From contig NZ_JBFLVD010000025.1 of the NCBI RefSeq assembly GCF_040750395.1, forward strand, positions 62,001 to 126,000: a stretch of 64,000 bases of DNA. Direction: 5' to 3'. Positions within the stretch are counted from its first letter, which is position 1. Every line of letters begins with the position of its first letter. The notes below the pieces were generated by a model. It was not told the DNA's origin and made no database searches. It was given only the letters and a program-made list of their open reading frames with translations. A program made the translations under genes and the position numbers. Below, one piece after another: positions 51,796 through 60,374 of this stretch. The stretch is from Scandinavium sp002470465. Its GTDB lineage: Bacteria; Pseudomonadota; Gammaproteobacteria; Enterobacterales; Enterobacteriaceae.

Positions 51796-52704
51796 TCATT
51801 CATAACCATATCCCGCTAACACTTTCAGCGCATTGATGTCCATCTTCGCAATCCACAGGCAATACTCCCCCACACGACGCCGATCGAGTTCGTCCGGCTG
51901 AATAGCGTCGTATTCCCCCTGGCGATATTTATATTTTGAGAAGCACGTGCTGCCCGCTGTCGCGTGAATATGCAACGTCAGTCCGTCAATGAATCCATCG
52001 TTATTGCTTTCCATATCCAGAACACGTTCGCGACAATTTTGCAGGTAGTCGCCCCAGCGCTCATTGGCCGCTATCTCCGCGGCATACATTGATAAGACGC
52101 TTCTGTACCATCCCGGCCAGGTTCCCCAATTCGCTTTGTCCGGGCCAAAATCCTCTGCCAGCATTCTTGCCCAGTGCATCTGGCGATCGAGAAACGCAAT
52201 CATCTTGTCGCTGTCGAGCATAACGGAATGACCACAGCCAAAACGGTGATCGTGTCGGACATTGTGACGCTTGCAAAAATCGAGCATTTTCTCTCTGAAA
52301 TCTGCCCGGAAGTGATAATTTCCTCGCCCATGAACCGGGTAAATCGGCTCAAAATCAGCCAGATAATGCGTCAGAAAAACGTCCGCATCGGTTCTCAGCA
52401 GCCAGCGATACTGGCGCAGAAGATCGTTTATATGTGCTCCGCTCAGGCAGGCGATAGAGTTGATGAAGTGATAGTTTTCAAACAACGGTTCAGTCTGAGA
52501 GTAAGGCAGAACGGGAAGCGTAATCAGGCCCGGTTCATCCGGAAAGGTACCCCTCAGTGCCGGATGATGTGCGATGACCAGATCTGAACGTTTCCAGCAT
52601 CCGCTGTAGATCCAGCTTTTATAAAGCCAGGTGAACTCCTCGCGCATTGCTGGCGTATCGTCAATGTAGGTGATGATACCGAGAGATTTACTGCCTGTTT
52701 CCAT
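51796..52704 (-). CDS. Unrecognised protein, possibly glycosyltransferase-like
   Basis: A 302-residue soluble protein with no signal peptide or TM helix. After an N-terminal GIITYIDDTP strand comes YRWLLRTDADVFLTHYL near residue 105, a DxD-type acidic motif as in GT-A glycosyltransferases. HRFGCGHSVMLDSDKMIAF and HIHATAGSTCFSKYKY follow; the late conserved-looking histidines would fit a metal or sugar site. I do not recognise a named family. It has a good GGGAG ribosome site and normal local codon use. In E. coli K-12 nothing lies between znuB and ruvB, so it is an insertion relative to that genome. Confidence 0.75.
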   Translation of the reverse strand: METGSKSLGIITYIDDTPAMREEFTWLYKSWIYSGCWKRSDLVIAHHPALRGTFPDEPGLITLPVLPYSQTEPLFENYHFINSIACLSGAHINDLLRQYRWLLRTDADVFLTHYLADFEPIYPVHGRGNYHFRADFREKMLDFCKRHNVRHDHRFGCGHSVMLDSDKMIAFLDRQMHWARMLAEDFGPDKANWGTWPGWYRSVLSMYAAEIAANERWGDYLQNCRERVLDMESNNDGFIDGLTLHIHATAGSTCFSKYKYRQGEYDAIQPDELDRRRVGEYCLWIAKMDINALKVLAGYGYE

Positions 52705-52865
52705 AATATGCTCCCGCCCACGGGGCGAATCTTTTCAGAAGGCGGGAATTATAATAACAATGCGCAGGCGACAGCAGGCATGAGCGAATTGCGCCGCAGA
52801 AATCAGATTTCAGCAGCAGCAGTATTCTTAGATGGGTGGCCCGTAGAGGCAGCTGAAAGCCGCCG

Positions 52866-53876
52866 TTAAGGCATTTCCGGGGGCGTGATGCCGAAGTGAT
52901 TCCAGGCGCGGACAGTCGCCATACGACCGCGCGGCGTGCGCTGGATAAAGCCCTGCTGAATCAGGTACGGCTCCAGCACGTCTTCTATCGTTTCACGCTC
53001 TTCACCGATTGCCGCCGCCAGGTTATCCAGCCCCACCGGGCCGCCGAAGAATTTGTCGATCACCGCCAGCAGCAGTTTGCGGTCCATGTAGTCGAAGCCT
53101 TCCGCATCGACGTTCAGCATGTCCAGCGCCTGGGCGGCAATCTCCAAAGAGATGGTGCCATCGTGGCGTACTTCGGCGAAGTCGCGCACGCGCCGCAGCA
53201 GGCGGTTAGCGATACGCGGCGTGCCACGCGCGCGACGGGCGACTTCCAGCGCGCCTTCATCGCTCATCTCAAGCCCCATAAAGCGGGCGCTGCGCCCGAC
53301 GATATGCTGTAAATCCGGCACCTGATAAAACTCGAGGCGCTGCACGATGCCGAAGCGGTCGCGCAGCGGCGAAGTCAGCGAGCCAGCGCGAGTTGTCGCA
53401 CCAATCAGGGTAAACGGCGGGAGATCGATTTTAATGGAGCGTGCCGCGGGGCCTTCGCCAATCATGATATCCAGCTGATAATCTTCCATCGCCGGATAGA
53501 GCACTTCTTCGACAACCGGAGAAAGACGGTGAATTTCGTCGATGAACAGCACGTCGTGCGGTTCGAGGTTGGTCAGCATCGCCGCCAGATCGCCCGCCTT
53601 TTCCAGCACCGGGCCGGAGGTGGTGCGCAGGTTAACGCCCATTTCGTTGGCGACGATATTGGCAAGGGTTGTTTTACCGAGCCCCGGCGGGCCGAAAATC
53701 AGCAGATGATCGAGCGCTTCACCGCGCAGCTTCGCCGCCTGAATAAAGATTTCCATCTGCGAGCGCACCTGCGGCTGGCCGATATACTCTTCCAGCAGCT
53801 TCGGGCGAATCGCACGATCGACAACGTCATCAGGGGTAATACTGCCTGCGGAGACCAGGCGGTCAGCTTCAATCAT
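52866..53876 (-). CDS. ruvB: Holliday junction branch migration ATPase RuvB
   Basis: A 336-residue AAA+ motor that drives branch migration with RuvA. Walker A is GPPGLGKT (residues 62-69), Walker B FIDEIH, sensor 1 LIGATTRAGSL, and the arginine finger lies in LTSPLRDRFG. The C-terminal winged helix ends RTPRGRMATVRAWNHFG. It starts eight bases after the ruvA stop in one operon. Confidence 0.97.
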   Translation of the reverse strand: MIEADRLVSAGSITPDDVVDRAIRPKLLEEYIGQPQVRSQMEIFIQAAKLRGEALDHLLIFGPPGLGKTTLANIVANEMGVNLRTTSGPVLEKAGDLAAMLTNLEPHDVLFIDEIHRLSPVVEEVLYPAMEDYQLDIMIGEGPAARSIKIDLPPFTLIGATTRAGSLTSPLRDRFGIVQRLEFYQVPDLQHIVGRSARFMGLEMSDEGALEVARRARGTPRIANRLLRRVRDFAEVRHDGTISLEIAAQALDMLNVDAEGFDYMDRKLLLAVIDKFFGGPVGLDNLAAAIGEERETIEDVLEPYLIQQGFIQRTPRGRMATVRAWNHFGITPPEMP

Positions 53877-53884
53877 CCGTTACC

Positions 53885-54496
53885 TCACATCGCGGCGCGA
53901 AGCGCGTCGCGGATTAGCGTTTCACTGCTGGCATCCGGCGTGGCAATTTTGCTCACCATCCGGCTGGCTTCCTGTGGTTTATAGCCCAGCGCCACCAGCG
54001 CAGCAACCGCTTCCTGTTCGGCATCGTCCGAAGCCTGGCTTGCCGGAGAGGTCAGTACCAGATCGGCGGCTGGCGTAAACAGGTCGCCGTGCAGACCTTT
54101 GAAGCGGTCCTTCATTTCCACCACCAGACGCTCGGCGGTTTTCTTCCCGATGCCCGGCAGTTTCACCAGCGCAGCGGAATCTTCACGCTCTACAGCGTTC
54201 ACAAACTGCGGAGCCGACATGCCGGAAAGGATCGCCAGCGCCAGCTTTGGCCCAACGCCGTTGGTTTTAATCAACTCTTTAAACAGCGTGCGCTCTTGCT
54301 TGTTGTTGAAACCAAACAGCAGCTGCGCGTCTTCACGCACCACGAAGTGGGTGAAGATGATGGCCTCTTTGCCCTGATCCGGCAGCTCGTAGAAACAGGT
54401 CATCGGCATATGCACTTCATAGCCCACGCCGCCCGCCTCCAGTAAAACCAGCGGGGGTTGTTTTTCAATGATGATGCCTCTGAGTCTGCCGATCAC
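53885..54496 (-). CDS. ruvA: Holliday junction DNA-binding protein RuvA
   Basis: A 203-residue tetramer that holds the four-way junction. Domain I begins VIGRLRGIIIEKQPP (OB fold), domain II has two helix-hairpin-helix motifs (ELIKTNGVGPKLALAIL and LVKLPGIGKKTAERL), and domain III (EAVAALVALGYKPQEASRMV) binds RuvB. GTG at 54496 is the start, with AGGAG upstream and E. coli length. SOS control is indicated by the LexA box upstream. Confidence 0.97.
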   Translation of the reverse strand: MIGRLRGIIIEKQPPLVLLEAGGVGYEVHMPMTCFYELPDQGKEAIIFTHFVVREDAQLLFGFNNKQERTLFKELIKTNGVGPKLALAILSGMSAPQFVNAVEREDSAALVKLPGIGKKTAERLVVEMKDRFKGLHGDLFTPAADLVLTSPASQASDDAEQEAVAALVALGYKPQEASRMVSKIATPDASSETLIRDALRAAM

Positions 54497-54540
54497 GTGA
54501 CGCTCCTGCGTATTGAGAGTTAAAGCCAATGCGCTATCAT

Positions 54541-54569
54541 AAAAAAAGGCTGGATGAATATCCAGCCTC
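54541..54569 (-). terminator. Terminator of ruvC
   Basis: Minus strand: AGGCTGGAT/ATCCAGCCT stem, four-base loop and a run of seven T, 13 bases after the ruvC stop. The stem includes the LexA box of ruvA. Confidence 0.88.
54550..54565. promoter_or_regulatory. LexA box of ruvAB
   Basis: The 16-base palindrome CTGGATGAATATCCAG has the CTG-N10-CAG frame of LexA operators and is close to the known ruvA operator of E. coli. It is 54 bases before the ruvA start. Confidence 0.85.
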
Positions 54570-54581
54570 TATTCGCTTATT

Positions 54582-55103
54582 CTAGCGTAATCTTCCGCGC
54601 GCCAGGTTGAGCCTTGATTCACTCATCTGCATCGCATTCTGGCTGATGTGGCAATGCGTAATGGCAATCGCCAGCGCATCGGCGGCATCCGCCTGCGGGT
54701 TAGCCGGAAGCTTAAGCAAGGTACGCACCATGTGCTGCACCTGGCTCTTTTCCGCGCCGCCGTTGCCGACGACGGTTTGCTTCACCTGGCGGGCTGCGTA
54801 CTCAAACACAGGAAGATCCTGGTTTACCGCCGCAACAATCGCCACACCCCGCGCCTGGCCAAGCTTCAGCGCAGAGTCGGCGTTCTTCGCCATAAACACC
54901 TGTTCGATGGCGAAAAAATCCGGCTGGAACTGGGTGATGATTTCCGACACGCCAGCGTAAATCAGCTTCAGGCGCGACGGCAGATCTTCCACTTTGGTGC
55001 GAATACAGCCGCTGCCAAGGTAGGTTAGCTGCCGTCCAACCTGGCGAATAACGCCGTAACCGGTCACGCGTGAGCCCGGGTCAATGCCGAGAATGATCGC
55101 CAT
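54582..55103 (-). CDS. ruvC: Crossover junction endodeoxyribonuclease RuvC
   Basis: A 173-residue RNase H-fold nuclease that cuts Holliday junctions symmetrically. The four acidic residues lie in LGIDPGSRVTGYG, FAIEQVFMAKNADSALKLGQ and ADAADALAIAI. The residues VVGNGGAEKSQV differ slightly from E. coli VVGIGSAEKSQV but keep the loop. ATG at 55103 rather than the GTG one codon upstream fits the family. Not itself under a LexA box, as in E. coli. Confidence 0.97.
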   Translation of the reverse strand: MAIILGIDPGSRVTGYGVIRQVGRQLTYLGSGCIRTKVEDLPSRLKLIYAGVSEIITQFQPDFFAIEQVFMAKNADSALKLGQARGVAIVAAVNQDLPVFEYAARQVKQTVVGNGGAEKSQVQHMVRTLLKLPANPQADAADALAIAITHCHISQNAMQMSESRLNLARGRLR

Positions 55104-55140
55104 CACGCGTCTCCGGTCAGGTCAGATTGACAGTGCGCCA

Positions 55141-55881
55141 TTACAGCGTAGCCGCCACCTCATCAGAGATCTCGCCGTTGTGGTAGACTTCCTGCACGTC
55201 GTCACAGTCTTCCAGCATGTCGATCAGGCGCAGCAGTTTTGGTGCGGTTTCCGCGTCCATGTCCGCTTTGGTGGATGGAATCATGGAGACTTCAGCGTTG
55301 TCCGCTTTCAGGCCAGCCGCTTCCAGCGCGTCTCGCACTGCACCCATTTCTTCCCACGCGGTGTACACGTCAATCGCGCCGTCGTCGAAGGTCACAACGT
55401 CTTCCGCACCCGCTTCCAGCGCCGCTTCCATGATCGCGTCTTCGTCGCCCTGCTCGAAGGAAATCACGCCTTTTTTGCTGAACAGGTATGCCACAGAACC
55501 ATCGGTGCCAAGGTTGCCGCCGGTTTTGGTGAAGGCGTGACGCACTTCGGCAACGGTACGGTTACGGTTGTCAGACAGGCATTCCACCATTACCGCGGTG
55601 CCGCCAGGGCCGTAACCTTCATAAATGATGGTTTCCATGTTCGCGTCTTCATCGCCGCCCACGCCGCGTGCGATTGCACGGTTCAGGGTGTCACGCGTCA
55701 TGTTATTGGACAGCGCTTTGTCGATGGCCGCACGCAGACGTGGGTTAGAGCCCGCATCGCCGCCGCCCAGACGCGCAGCGGTAACCAGCTCGCGAATGAT
55801 TTTGGTGAAGATCTTACCGCGCTTGGCATCCTGTGCCGCTTTGCGGTGCTTGGTGTTGGCCCATTTACTATGACCTGCCAT
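55141..55881 (-). CDS. yebC: YebC/PmpR family protein
   Basis: A 246-residue cytoplasmic protein: MAGHSKWANTKHRKAAQDAK at the N terminus, AIARGVGGDEDANMETIIYEGYGPGG in the middle. Family members bind DNA as regulators or, as reported more recently, help ribosomes through proline-rich stretches; which applies here cannot be read from the sequence. It lies 37 bases upstream of ruvC and 27 bases after nudB, in the usual nudB-yebC-ruvC order. Confidence 0.95.
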   Translation of the reverse strand: MAGHSKWANTKHRKAAQDAKRGKIFTKIIRELVTAARLGGGDAGSNPRLRAAIDKALSNNMTRDTLNRAIARGVGGDEDANMETIIYEGYGPGGTAVMVECLSDNRNRTVAEVRHAFTKTGGNLGTDGSVAYLFSKKGVISFEQGDEDAIMEAALEAGAEDVVTFDDGAIDVYTAWEEMGAVRDALEAAGLKADNAEVSMIPSTKADMDAETAPKLLRLIDMLEDCDDVQEVYHNGEISDEVAATL

Positions 55882-55908
55882 AAAAATATTCTCCGAAAAG
55901 AGCGACCC

Positions 55909-56352
55909 TCAGGCCGCTTTAATTACAAATTCTTCAATCGCCTGCCGGTTGCTCCACGATTTGGTGAGTGCGGCGGCCTCAGCCGCGGCAACCCAGCGCC
56001 AGGCGAGATGTTCACTGATCTCTGGCTGACGTTCGTGAGGCAGCGCAAGACAGAACCACGATTCCGTATTGCGCTCAGTGCCCGGAGCATAGCGATGACG
56101 TAAATGCGTAAAGATTTCAAACTCCACCGTGCGCTGACAGTCGATTAAGGCCAGCTGCTCGTCGGCAACGTCAATGGCGACCTCTTCCTTTACTTCACGC
56201 ACGGCGGCCTGCAACGCGGTTTCACCTTCTTCAAGGCTGCCGGTAACCGACTGCCAGAACGCTGGGTCGTCGCGTCGCTGCAACATCAGCACCCGCTTCG
56301 TGTCCTGGGCATAAATCACCACTAAAACAGAAACCGGGCGCTTGAATGTCAT
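55909..56352 (-). CDS. nudB: Dihydroneopterin triphosphate diphosphatase
   Basis: A 147-residue Nudix hydrolase that removes pyrophosphate from dihydroneopterin triphosphate in folate synthesis. The Nudix box runs GSLEEGETALQAAVREVKEEV; its usual final glycine is an alanine (VAI), as E. coli NudB also departs there. ATG at 56352 (MTFKRPVSVLV) is two bases after the aspS stop, which argues for coupling; the longer open frame lies inside aspS. Confidence 0.94.
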   Translation of the reverse strand: MTFKRPVSVLVVIYAQDTKRVLMLQRRDDPAFWQSVTGSLEEGETALQAAVREVKEEVAIDVADEQLALIDCQRTVEFEIFTHLRHRYAPGTERNTESWFCLALPHERQPEISEHLAWRWVAAAEAAALTKSWSNRQAIEEFVIKAA

Positions 56353-56353
56353 T

Positions 56354-58141
56354 TTACTTGTTCTCCGCAGACTCTTTTGCCTCTTTCGCCACAACCTGGA
56401 TACCCAGTTCGCTCAGAGAAGCCGGATTAGCGAAGCTTGGCGCTTCGGTCATCAGGCACGCTGCCGCGGTGGTTTTCGGGAAGGCGATAACATCACGGAT
56501 GTTGTCGGTGCCGGTCAGCAGCATGGTCAGACGGTCCAGACCAAACGCCAGGCCCGCGTGCGGCGGCGTGCCGTACTTCAGGGCGTCTAACAGGAAGCCG
56601 AACTTCTCGCGCTGTTCCTGTTCGTTGATGCCCAGAATGCCGAACACGGTCTGCTGCATTTCACCGCTGTGGATACGGACCGAACCGCCACCCACTTCAT
56701 AGCCATTAATGACCATATCGTAGGCATTCGCCACGGCGTCTTCAGCAGAGGTTTTCAGCTCAGATGCCGTCATGTCTTTTGGTGACGTGAACGGATGGTG
56801 CATCGCGGTCAGGCCGCCTTCGCCGTCGTCTTCGAACATCGGGAAGTCAATAACCCACAGCGGCGCCCATTTGGCTTCGTCAGTGATGCTCAGATCTTTA
56901 CCGACTTTCAGGCGCAGCGCACCCATCGAGTCTGCAACCACTTTTTTGTTGTCCGCGCCGAAGAAGATCATGTCGCCATCCTGTGCACCGGTGCGGTTCA
57001 GGATCTCTTCAATGATTTCAGCGTTGAGGAATTTTGCAACCGGGCTGGTGATGCCTTCCAGACCTTTTGCACGCTCGGTGACTTTAATATAGGCCAGACC
57101 TTTCGCGCCGTAGATCTTAATGAAGTTGCCGTAGTCGTCGATCTGCTTACGGCTCAGGCTCGCACCGCCAGGAACGCGCAGTGCGGCAACGCGGCCTTTG
57201 GCGTCATTTGCCGGGCCAGCGAACACGGCAAACTCCACGCTTTTCAGCAGGTCAGCAACATCGACCAGCTCCATCGGGTTACGCAGATCTGGCTTATCGG
57301 AACCGTAACGACGCTCGGCTTCAGCAAAGGTCATGATCGGGAAATCGCCCAGATCCACGCCTTTGATTTCCTGCCACAGCTGACGCACCATCGCTTCCAT
57401 CACTTCACGCACCTGTGGGGCAGTCATGAAGGACGTTTCAACGTCGATCTGAGTAAATTCAGGCTGGCGGTCGGCGCGCAGGTCTTCGTCACGGAAGCAT
57501 TTCACAATCTGATAATAGCGATCGAAACCGGACATCATCAGCAGCTGTTTGAACAGCTGAGGAGACTGTGGCAGCGCATAGAACTTGCCTTTGTGCACGC
57601 GGGATGGCACCAGATAGTCACGCGCGCCTTCCGGCGTGGCTTTGGTCAGCATCGGGGTTTCGATATCGAGGAAACCGTGGTCATCCATAAAGCGGCGCAC
57701 GAAGCTGGTGATTTTGGCGCGAGTCTTCAGGCGGTTTGCCATTTCCGGACGACGCAGGTCGAGATAGCGGTACTTCAGACGCGCTTCTTCGGTGTTAACG
57801 TGGTTAGAATCGAGCGGCAGAGCGTCTGAACGGTTGATGATCTCGAGGTCAGATGCCAGCACTTCGATTTCGCCTGTCGCCATATCGGCGTTGACGTTTT
57901 TCGCATCACGCGCACGCACGGTGCCGGTGACTTTAATGCAGAACTCATTACGCAGTTCGGAAGCCAGCTTTAGGGCTTCGGCCGTGTCCGGATCGAAAAA
58001 CACCTGCACGATGCCTTCGCGGTCACGCATATCGATGAAGATAAGGCTGCCGAGATCACGGCGGCGGTTGACCCAACCACACAGAGTCACCTGCTGCCCA
58101 ACGTGGGACTGACGCAGCTGCCCGCAATATTCTGTACGCAT
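56354..58141 (-). CDS. aspS: Aspartyl-tRNA synthetase
   Basis: A 595-residue class IIb synthetase that charges tRNA-Asp. The N-terminal OB fold (HVGQQVTLCGWVNRRRDLGS) binds the anticodon. Class II motifs follow: motif 1 in RFMDDHGFLDIETPMLTKATP, motif 2 in FRDEDLRADRQPEFTQIDVE, motif 3 in AFGLDRLTMLLTG, with the bacterial GAD insertion domain between. The C terminus (VVAKEAKESAENK) is slightly longer than in E. coli (590 residues). Confidence 0.97.
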   Translation of the reverse strand: MRTEYCGQLRQSHVGQQVTLCGWVNRRRDLGSLIFIDMRDREGIVQVFFDPDTAEALKLASELRNEFCIKVTGTVRARDAKNVNADMATGEIEVLASDLEIINRSDALPLDSNHVNTEEARLKYRYLDLRRPEMANRLKTRAKITSFVRRFMDDHGFLDIETPMLTKATPEGARDYLVPSRVHKGKFYALPQSPQLFKQLLMMSGFDRYYQIVKCFRDEDLRADRQPEFTQIDVETSFMTAPQVREVMEAMVRQLWQEIKGVDLGDFPIMTFAEAERRYGSDKPDLRNPMELVDVADLLKSVEFAVFAGPANDAKGRVAALRVPGGASLSRKQIDDYGNFIKIYGAKGLAYIKVTERAKGLEGITSPVAKFLNAEIIEEILNRTGAQDGDMIFFGADNKKVVADSMGALRLKVGKDLSITDEAKWAPLWVIDFPMFEDDGEGGLTAMHHPFTSPKDMTASELKTSAEDAVANAYDMVINGYEVGGGSVRIHSGEMQQTVFGILGINEQEQREKFGFLLDALKYGTPPHAGLAFGLDRLTMLLTGTDNIRDVIAFPKTTAAACLMTEAPSFANPASLSELGIQVVAKEAKESAENK

Positions 58142-58385
58142 GAGAGTTCCCTTAACTTAGCCGCAGGCACACCTGTCGCAGCTTTAGCTGAATGTCACAA
58201 CTGGATGAAAAAAGGGGGCTATTATACTGGAAATTCTGGCTCAGGATAAGTCCGTCGCGCACCAGGCGCACGTTTGCTGTACGCTCTTCGTGCCTGCTCA
58301 CAAAAATTAACAATTTTGTGACGCGGCCAGGACGCCTCTCAGCGTATGGTTAGCGGCCTAATCAAGTGATTTAACGGGGATGATG

Positions 58386-58952
58386 ATGATTGAACTGAAC
58401 GCAAAAAAAACCGCGCTGGTCGTGATTGATCTTCAGGAAGGCATTCTGCCTTTCGCGGGCGGACCGCACACGGCTGACGACGTGGTCGCGAAATCGGCGA
58501 AGCTCGCCGAGAAATGTCGCGCGCAGGGATCGCCCGTTGTCATGGTCCGCGTCGGCTGGTCTGCTGATTTCGCCGAAGCGTTGAAGCAGCCTGTGGATGC
58601 CCAGGCTGCCGCTCATGCGCTGCCAGACAACTGGTGGACATACCCGCAGGCGCTGGGTAAAAAAGAGAGTGATATTGAAGTAACCAAGCGTCAGTGGGGC
58701 GCGTTCTACGGCACCGACCTGGAGCTGCAGCTGCGTCGTCGCGGAATCGACACCATTATTCTCTGCGGCATTTCCACCAATATCGGCGTGGAATCCACCG
58801 CCCGCAACGCGTGGGAACTGGGCTTTAACTTAGTGATTGCCGAAGATGCGTGCAGCGCAGCAAGCGCCGACCAGCATCAGGGCAGTATGAAAAACATCTT
58901 CCCGCGTCTGGGTCGCGTGCGCAGCACAGAGGAAATTATCTCTTCCCTATGA
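58386..58952 (+). CDS. yecD: Isochorismatase-like hydrolase YecD
   Basis: A 188-residue cytoplasmic protein of the cysteine hydrolase superfamily. The catalytic Asp is in ALVVIDLQEGILPF and the Lys in EVTKRQWGAF. The usual nucleophilic cysteine position reads GISTNIGVEST, with glycine as in isochorismatases, so amidase activity is unlikely. Three ATG codons occur in tandem; the third (58386) has GGGG six bases upstream and gives the family start and length. The ERIC element begins at its stop codon. Confidence 0.9.
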   Translation: MIELNAKKTALVVIDLQEGILPFAGGPHTADDVVAKSAKLAEKCRAQGSPVVMVRVGWSADFAEALKQPVDAQAAAHALPDNWWTYPQALGKKESDIEVTKRQWGAFYGTDLELQLRRRGIDTIILCGISTNIGVESTARNAWELGFNLVIAEDACSAASADQHQGSMKNIFPRLGRVRSTEEIISSL

Positions 58953-59081
58953 GTAACTCTAAGATTTTCGCGTTGCAGAAAGGCGGCAAACCTGTACATC
59001 CCCGGGAGCTTACTGAAGTAAGTGACCGGGGTGAACAGGAGCAGCCAACGCATTTGCAGCGTGAAAAGCGACGAGTTTATA
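58948..59081. repeat. ERIC element (enterobacterial repetitive intergenic consensus)
   Basis: About 130 bases matching the ERIC/IRU consensus through its hallmark blocks: GCGTTGCAGAAAGGCGGCAA, the central inverted repeat CCCCGGGAGCTTACTGAAGTAAGTGACCGGGG (59000-59031) and CAGCCAACGCATTTGCAGCG. It covers the last codon of yecD to the point where yecE similarity starts. It is open in the yecE frame throughout. Confidence 0.9.
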
Positions 59082-59890
59082 TCGGCCTGCCGCAATGGTC
59101 GCACCCTAAATGGGTGCGCCTTGGCATCACCAGCCTCGAAGAGTACGCCCGCCACTTTAACTGTGTGGAGGGTAACACCACGCTCTATGCCCTGCCCCGC
59201 GCAGAAATCGTTCAGCGCTGGCGCGAGCAAACCACCGACGCGTTTCGTTTCTGCTTTAAATTCCCGGCAACGATAAGCCATCAGGCCTCGCTCAGGCATT
59301 GCGACGATTTAACGGCCGAATTTTTCGATCGCATGCATCCGCTGGCTAACCGCATCGGTCAGTACTGGCTGCAGCTGCCCGCCACGTTTTCACCGGCTGA
59401 TTTGCCGGTGCTGTGGCAGTTTCTTGATACGTTACCGAAGGAGTTCACCTACGGGGTGGAAGTCCGCCATCAACGCTTTTTCACCAAAGGCGAAGAGGAG
59501 AAGCAGCTCAACCGCGGTCTGCACGAGCGCGGCGTGAATCGGGTGATACTCGACAGCCGACCGGTTCACAGCGCCGTTCCGCACAGTGAAGCCATCATTG
59601 AAGCCCAGCGCAAAAAACCGAAGGTGCATGTTCATGCCGTGGTGACGGCGCAAAATCCGATGGTGCGCTTTATCGGCAGCGACAACATGCTGCAAAACCG
59701 TGAACTGTTTGCCGTCTGGCTGAAAGCGCTGCCAAAGTGGGCGGCCAGCACTACGCCGTACCTTTTCCTGCACACACCGGATATAGCTCAGGCGCCAGAA
59801 CTGGTGGACACCCTGTGGGCAGATTTACGGCAGGCTCTGCCGGAGATTGGCCCGGCCCCCTCCATCCCGCAGCAAACTTCGCTTTTTTGA
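58949..59890 (+). CDS. yecE: DUF72 family protein YecE with ERIC-encoded N terminus
   Basis: A DUF72 (TIM-barrel-like) protein of unknown function. The conserved part begins at VYIGLPQWSHPKWVRLGI, where E. coli YecE has its start (MIYIGL), and runs to the shared end SIPQQTSLF. Here no ATG precedes YIGL. The frame stays open through an ERIC element to an ATG that overlaps the yecD stop (ATGA), giving 313 residues, of which about 42 at the N terminus are ERIC-encoded. A TTG at about 59054 is an alternative start. The ATGA overlap makes the long form the likelier one. Confidence 0.85.
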   Translation: MSNSKIFALQKGGKPVHPRELTEVSDRGEQEQPTHLQREKRRVYIGLPQWSHPKWVRLGITSLEEYARHFNCVEGNTTLYALPRAEIVQRWREQTTDAFRFCFKFPATISHQASLRHCDDLTAEFFDRMHPLANRIGQYWLQLPATFSPADLPVLWQFLDTLPKEFTYGVEVRHQRFFTKGEEEKQLNRGLHERGVNRVILDSRPVHSAVPHSEAIIEAQRKKPKVHVHAVVTAQNPMVRFIGSDNMLQNRELFAVWLKALPKWAASTTPYLFLHTPDIAQAPELVDTLWADLRQALPEIGPAPSIPQQTSLF

Positions 59891-59940
59891 GTTATTCTTC
59901 CTGCCAGAATCAGAGCCATCAGTCAGTAAAGGGAGTTTGT

Positions 59941-60336
59941 ATGGTTAGCGCGCTTTACGCCGTATTAGGTGCGTTGCTGTTAATTAAGTTTTCTTTCGAC
60001 GTGGTTCGCCTGCGCCAGCAGTATCGCGTCGCCTACGGTGACGGCGGCTTCAGCGAACTGCAAAGCGCCATCCGCATTCACGGTAACGCGGTGGAATATA
60101 TCCCCATTGGCCTGCTGTTGCTGCTGTTTATGGAGATGAATGGCGCGGAAACCTGGATGGTGCACGTCTGCGGGCTGCTGCTGATTGCCGGACGCCTGAT
60201 GCACTATTACGGCTTCCACCATCGACTGTTTCGCTGGCGACGCTCTGCGATGAGCGCCACCTGGTGTTCGCTTGTGCTGATGGTGCTGGCAAACCTCTGG
60301 TATCTGCCCTGGGAGTTGGTTTTCTCCCTGCGTTAG
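59941..60336 (+). CDS. yecN: MAPEG family membrane protein YecN
   Basis: A 131-residue integral membrane protein with four predicted TM helices. Family features are the first helix VSALYAVLGALLLIKFSFDV, then the motif QSAIRIHGNAVEYIPIGLLLLLFME, whose Asn/Glu/Tyr residues match the glutathione-binding region of MAPEG proteins. Substrate in bacteria is unknown. GGGAG lies eight bases before the ATG. Length matches E. coli YecN. Confidence 0.93.
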   Translation: MVSALYAVLGALLLIKFSFDVVRLRQQYRVAYGDGGFSELQSAIRIHGNAVEYIPIGLLLLLFMEMNGAETWMVHVCGLLLIAGRLMHYYGFHHRLFRWRRSAMSATWCSLVLMVLANLWYLPWELVFSLR

Positions 60337-60374
60337 CGCACAATACGCCGTTTTTTATTTTCTGGAATCACGTT

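Noticed and set aside
55084..56103. A 339-codon open frame on the plus strand opposite yebC and nudB
   Set aside because: It spans two well-supported genes on the other strand and has the usual mirror composition (many Phe, His, Val, Arg); no start signal.
56795..57829. A 344-codon open frame opposite aspS
   Set aside because: Antisense shadow of aspS with no recognisable domain or ribosome binding site.
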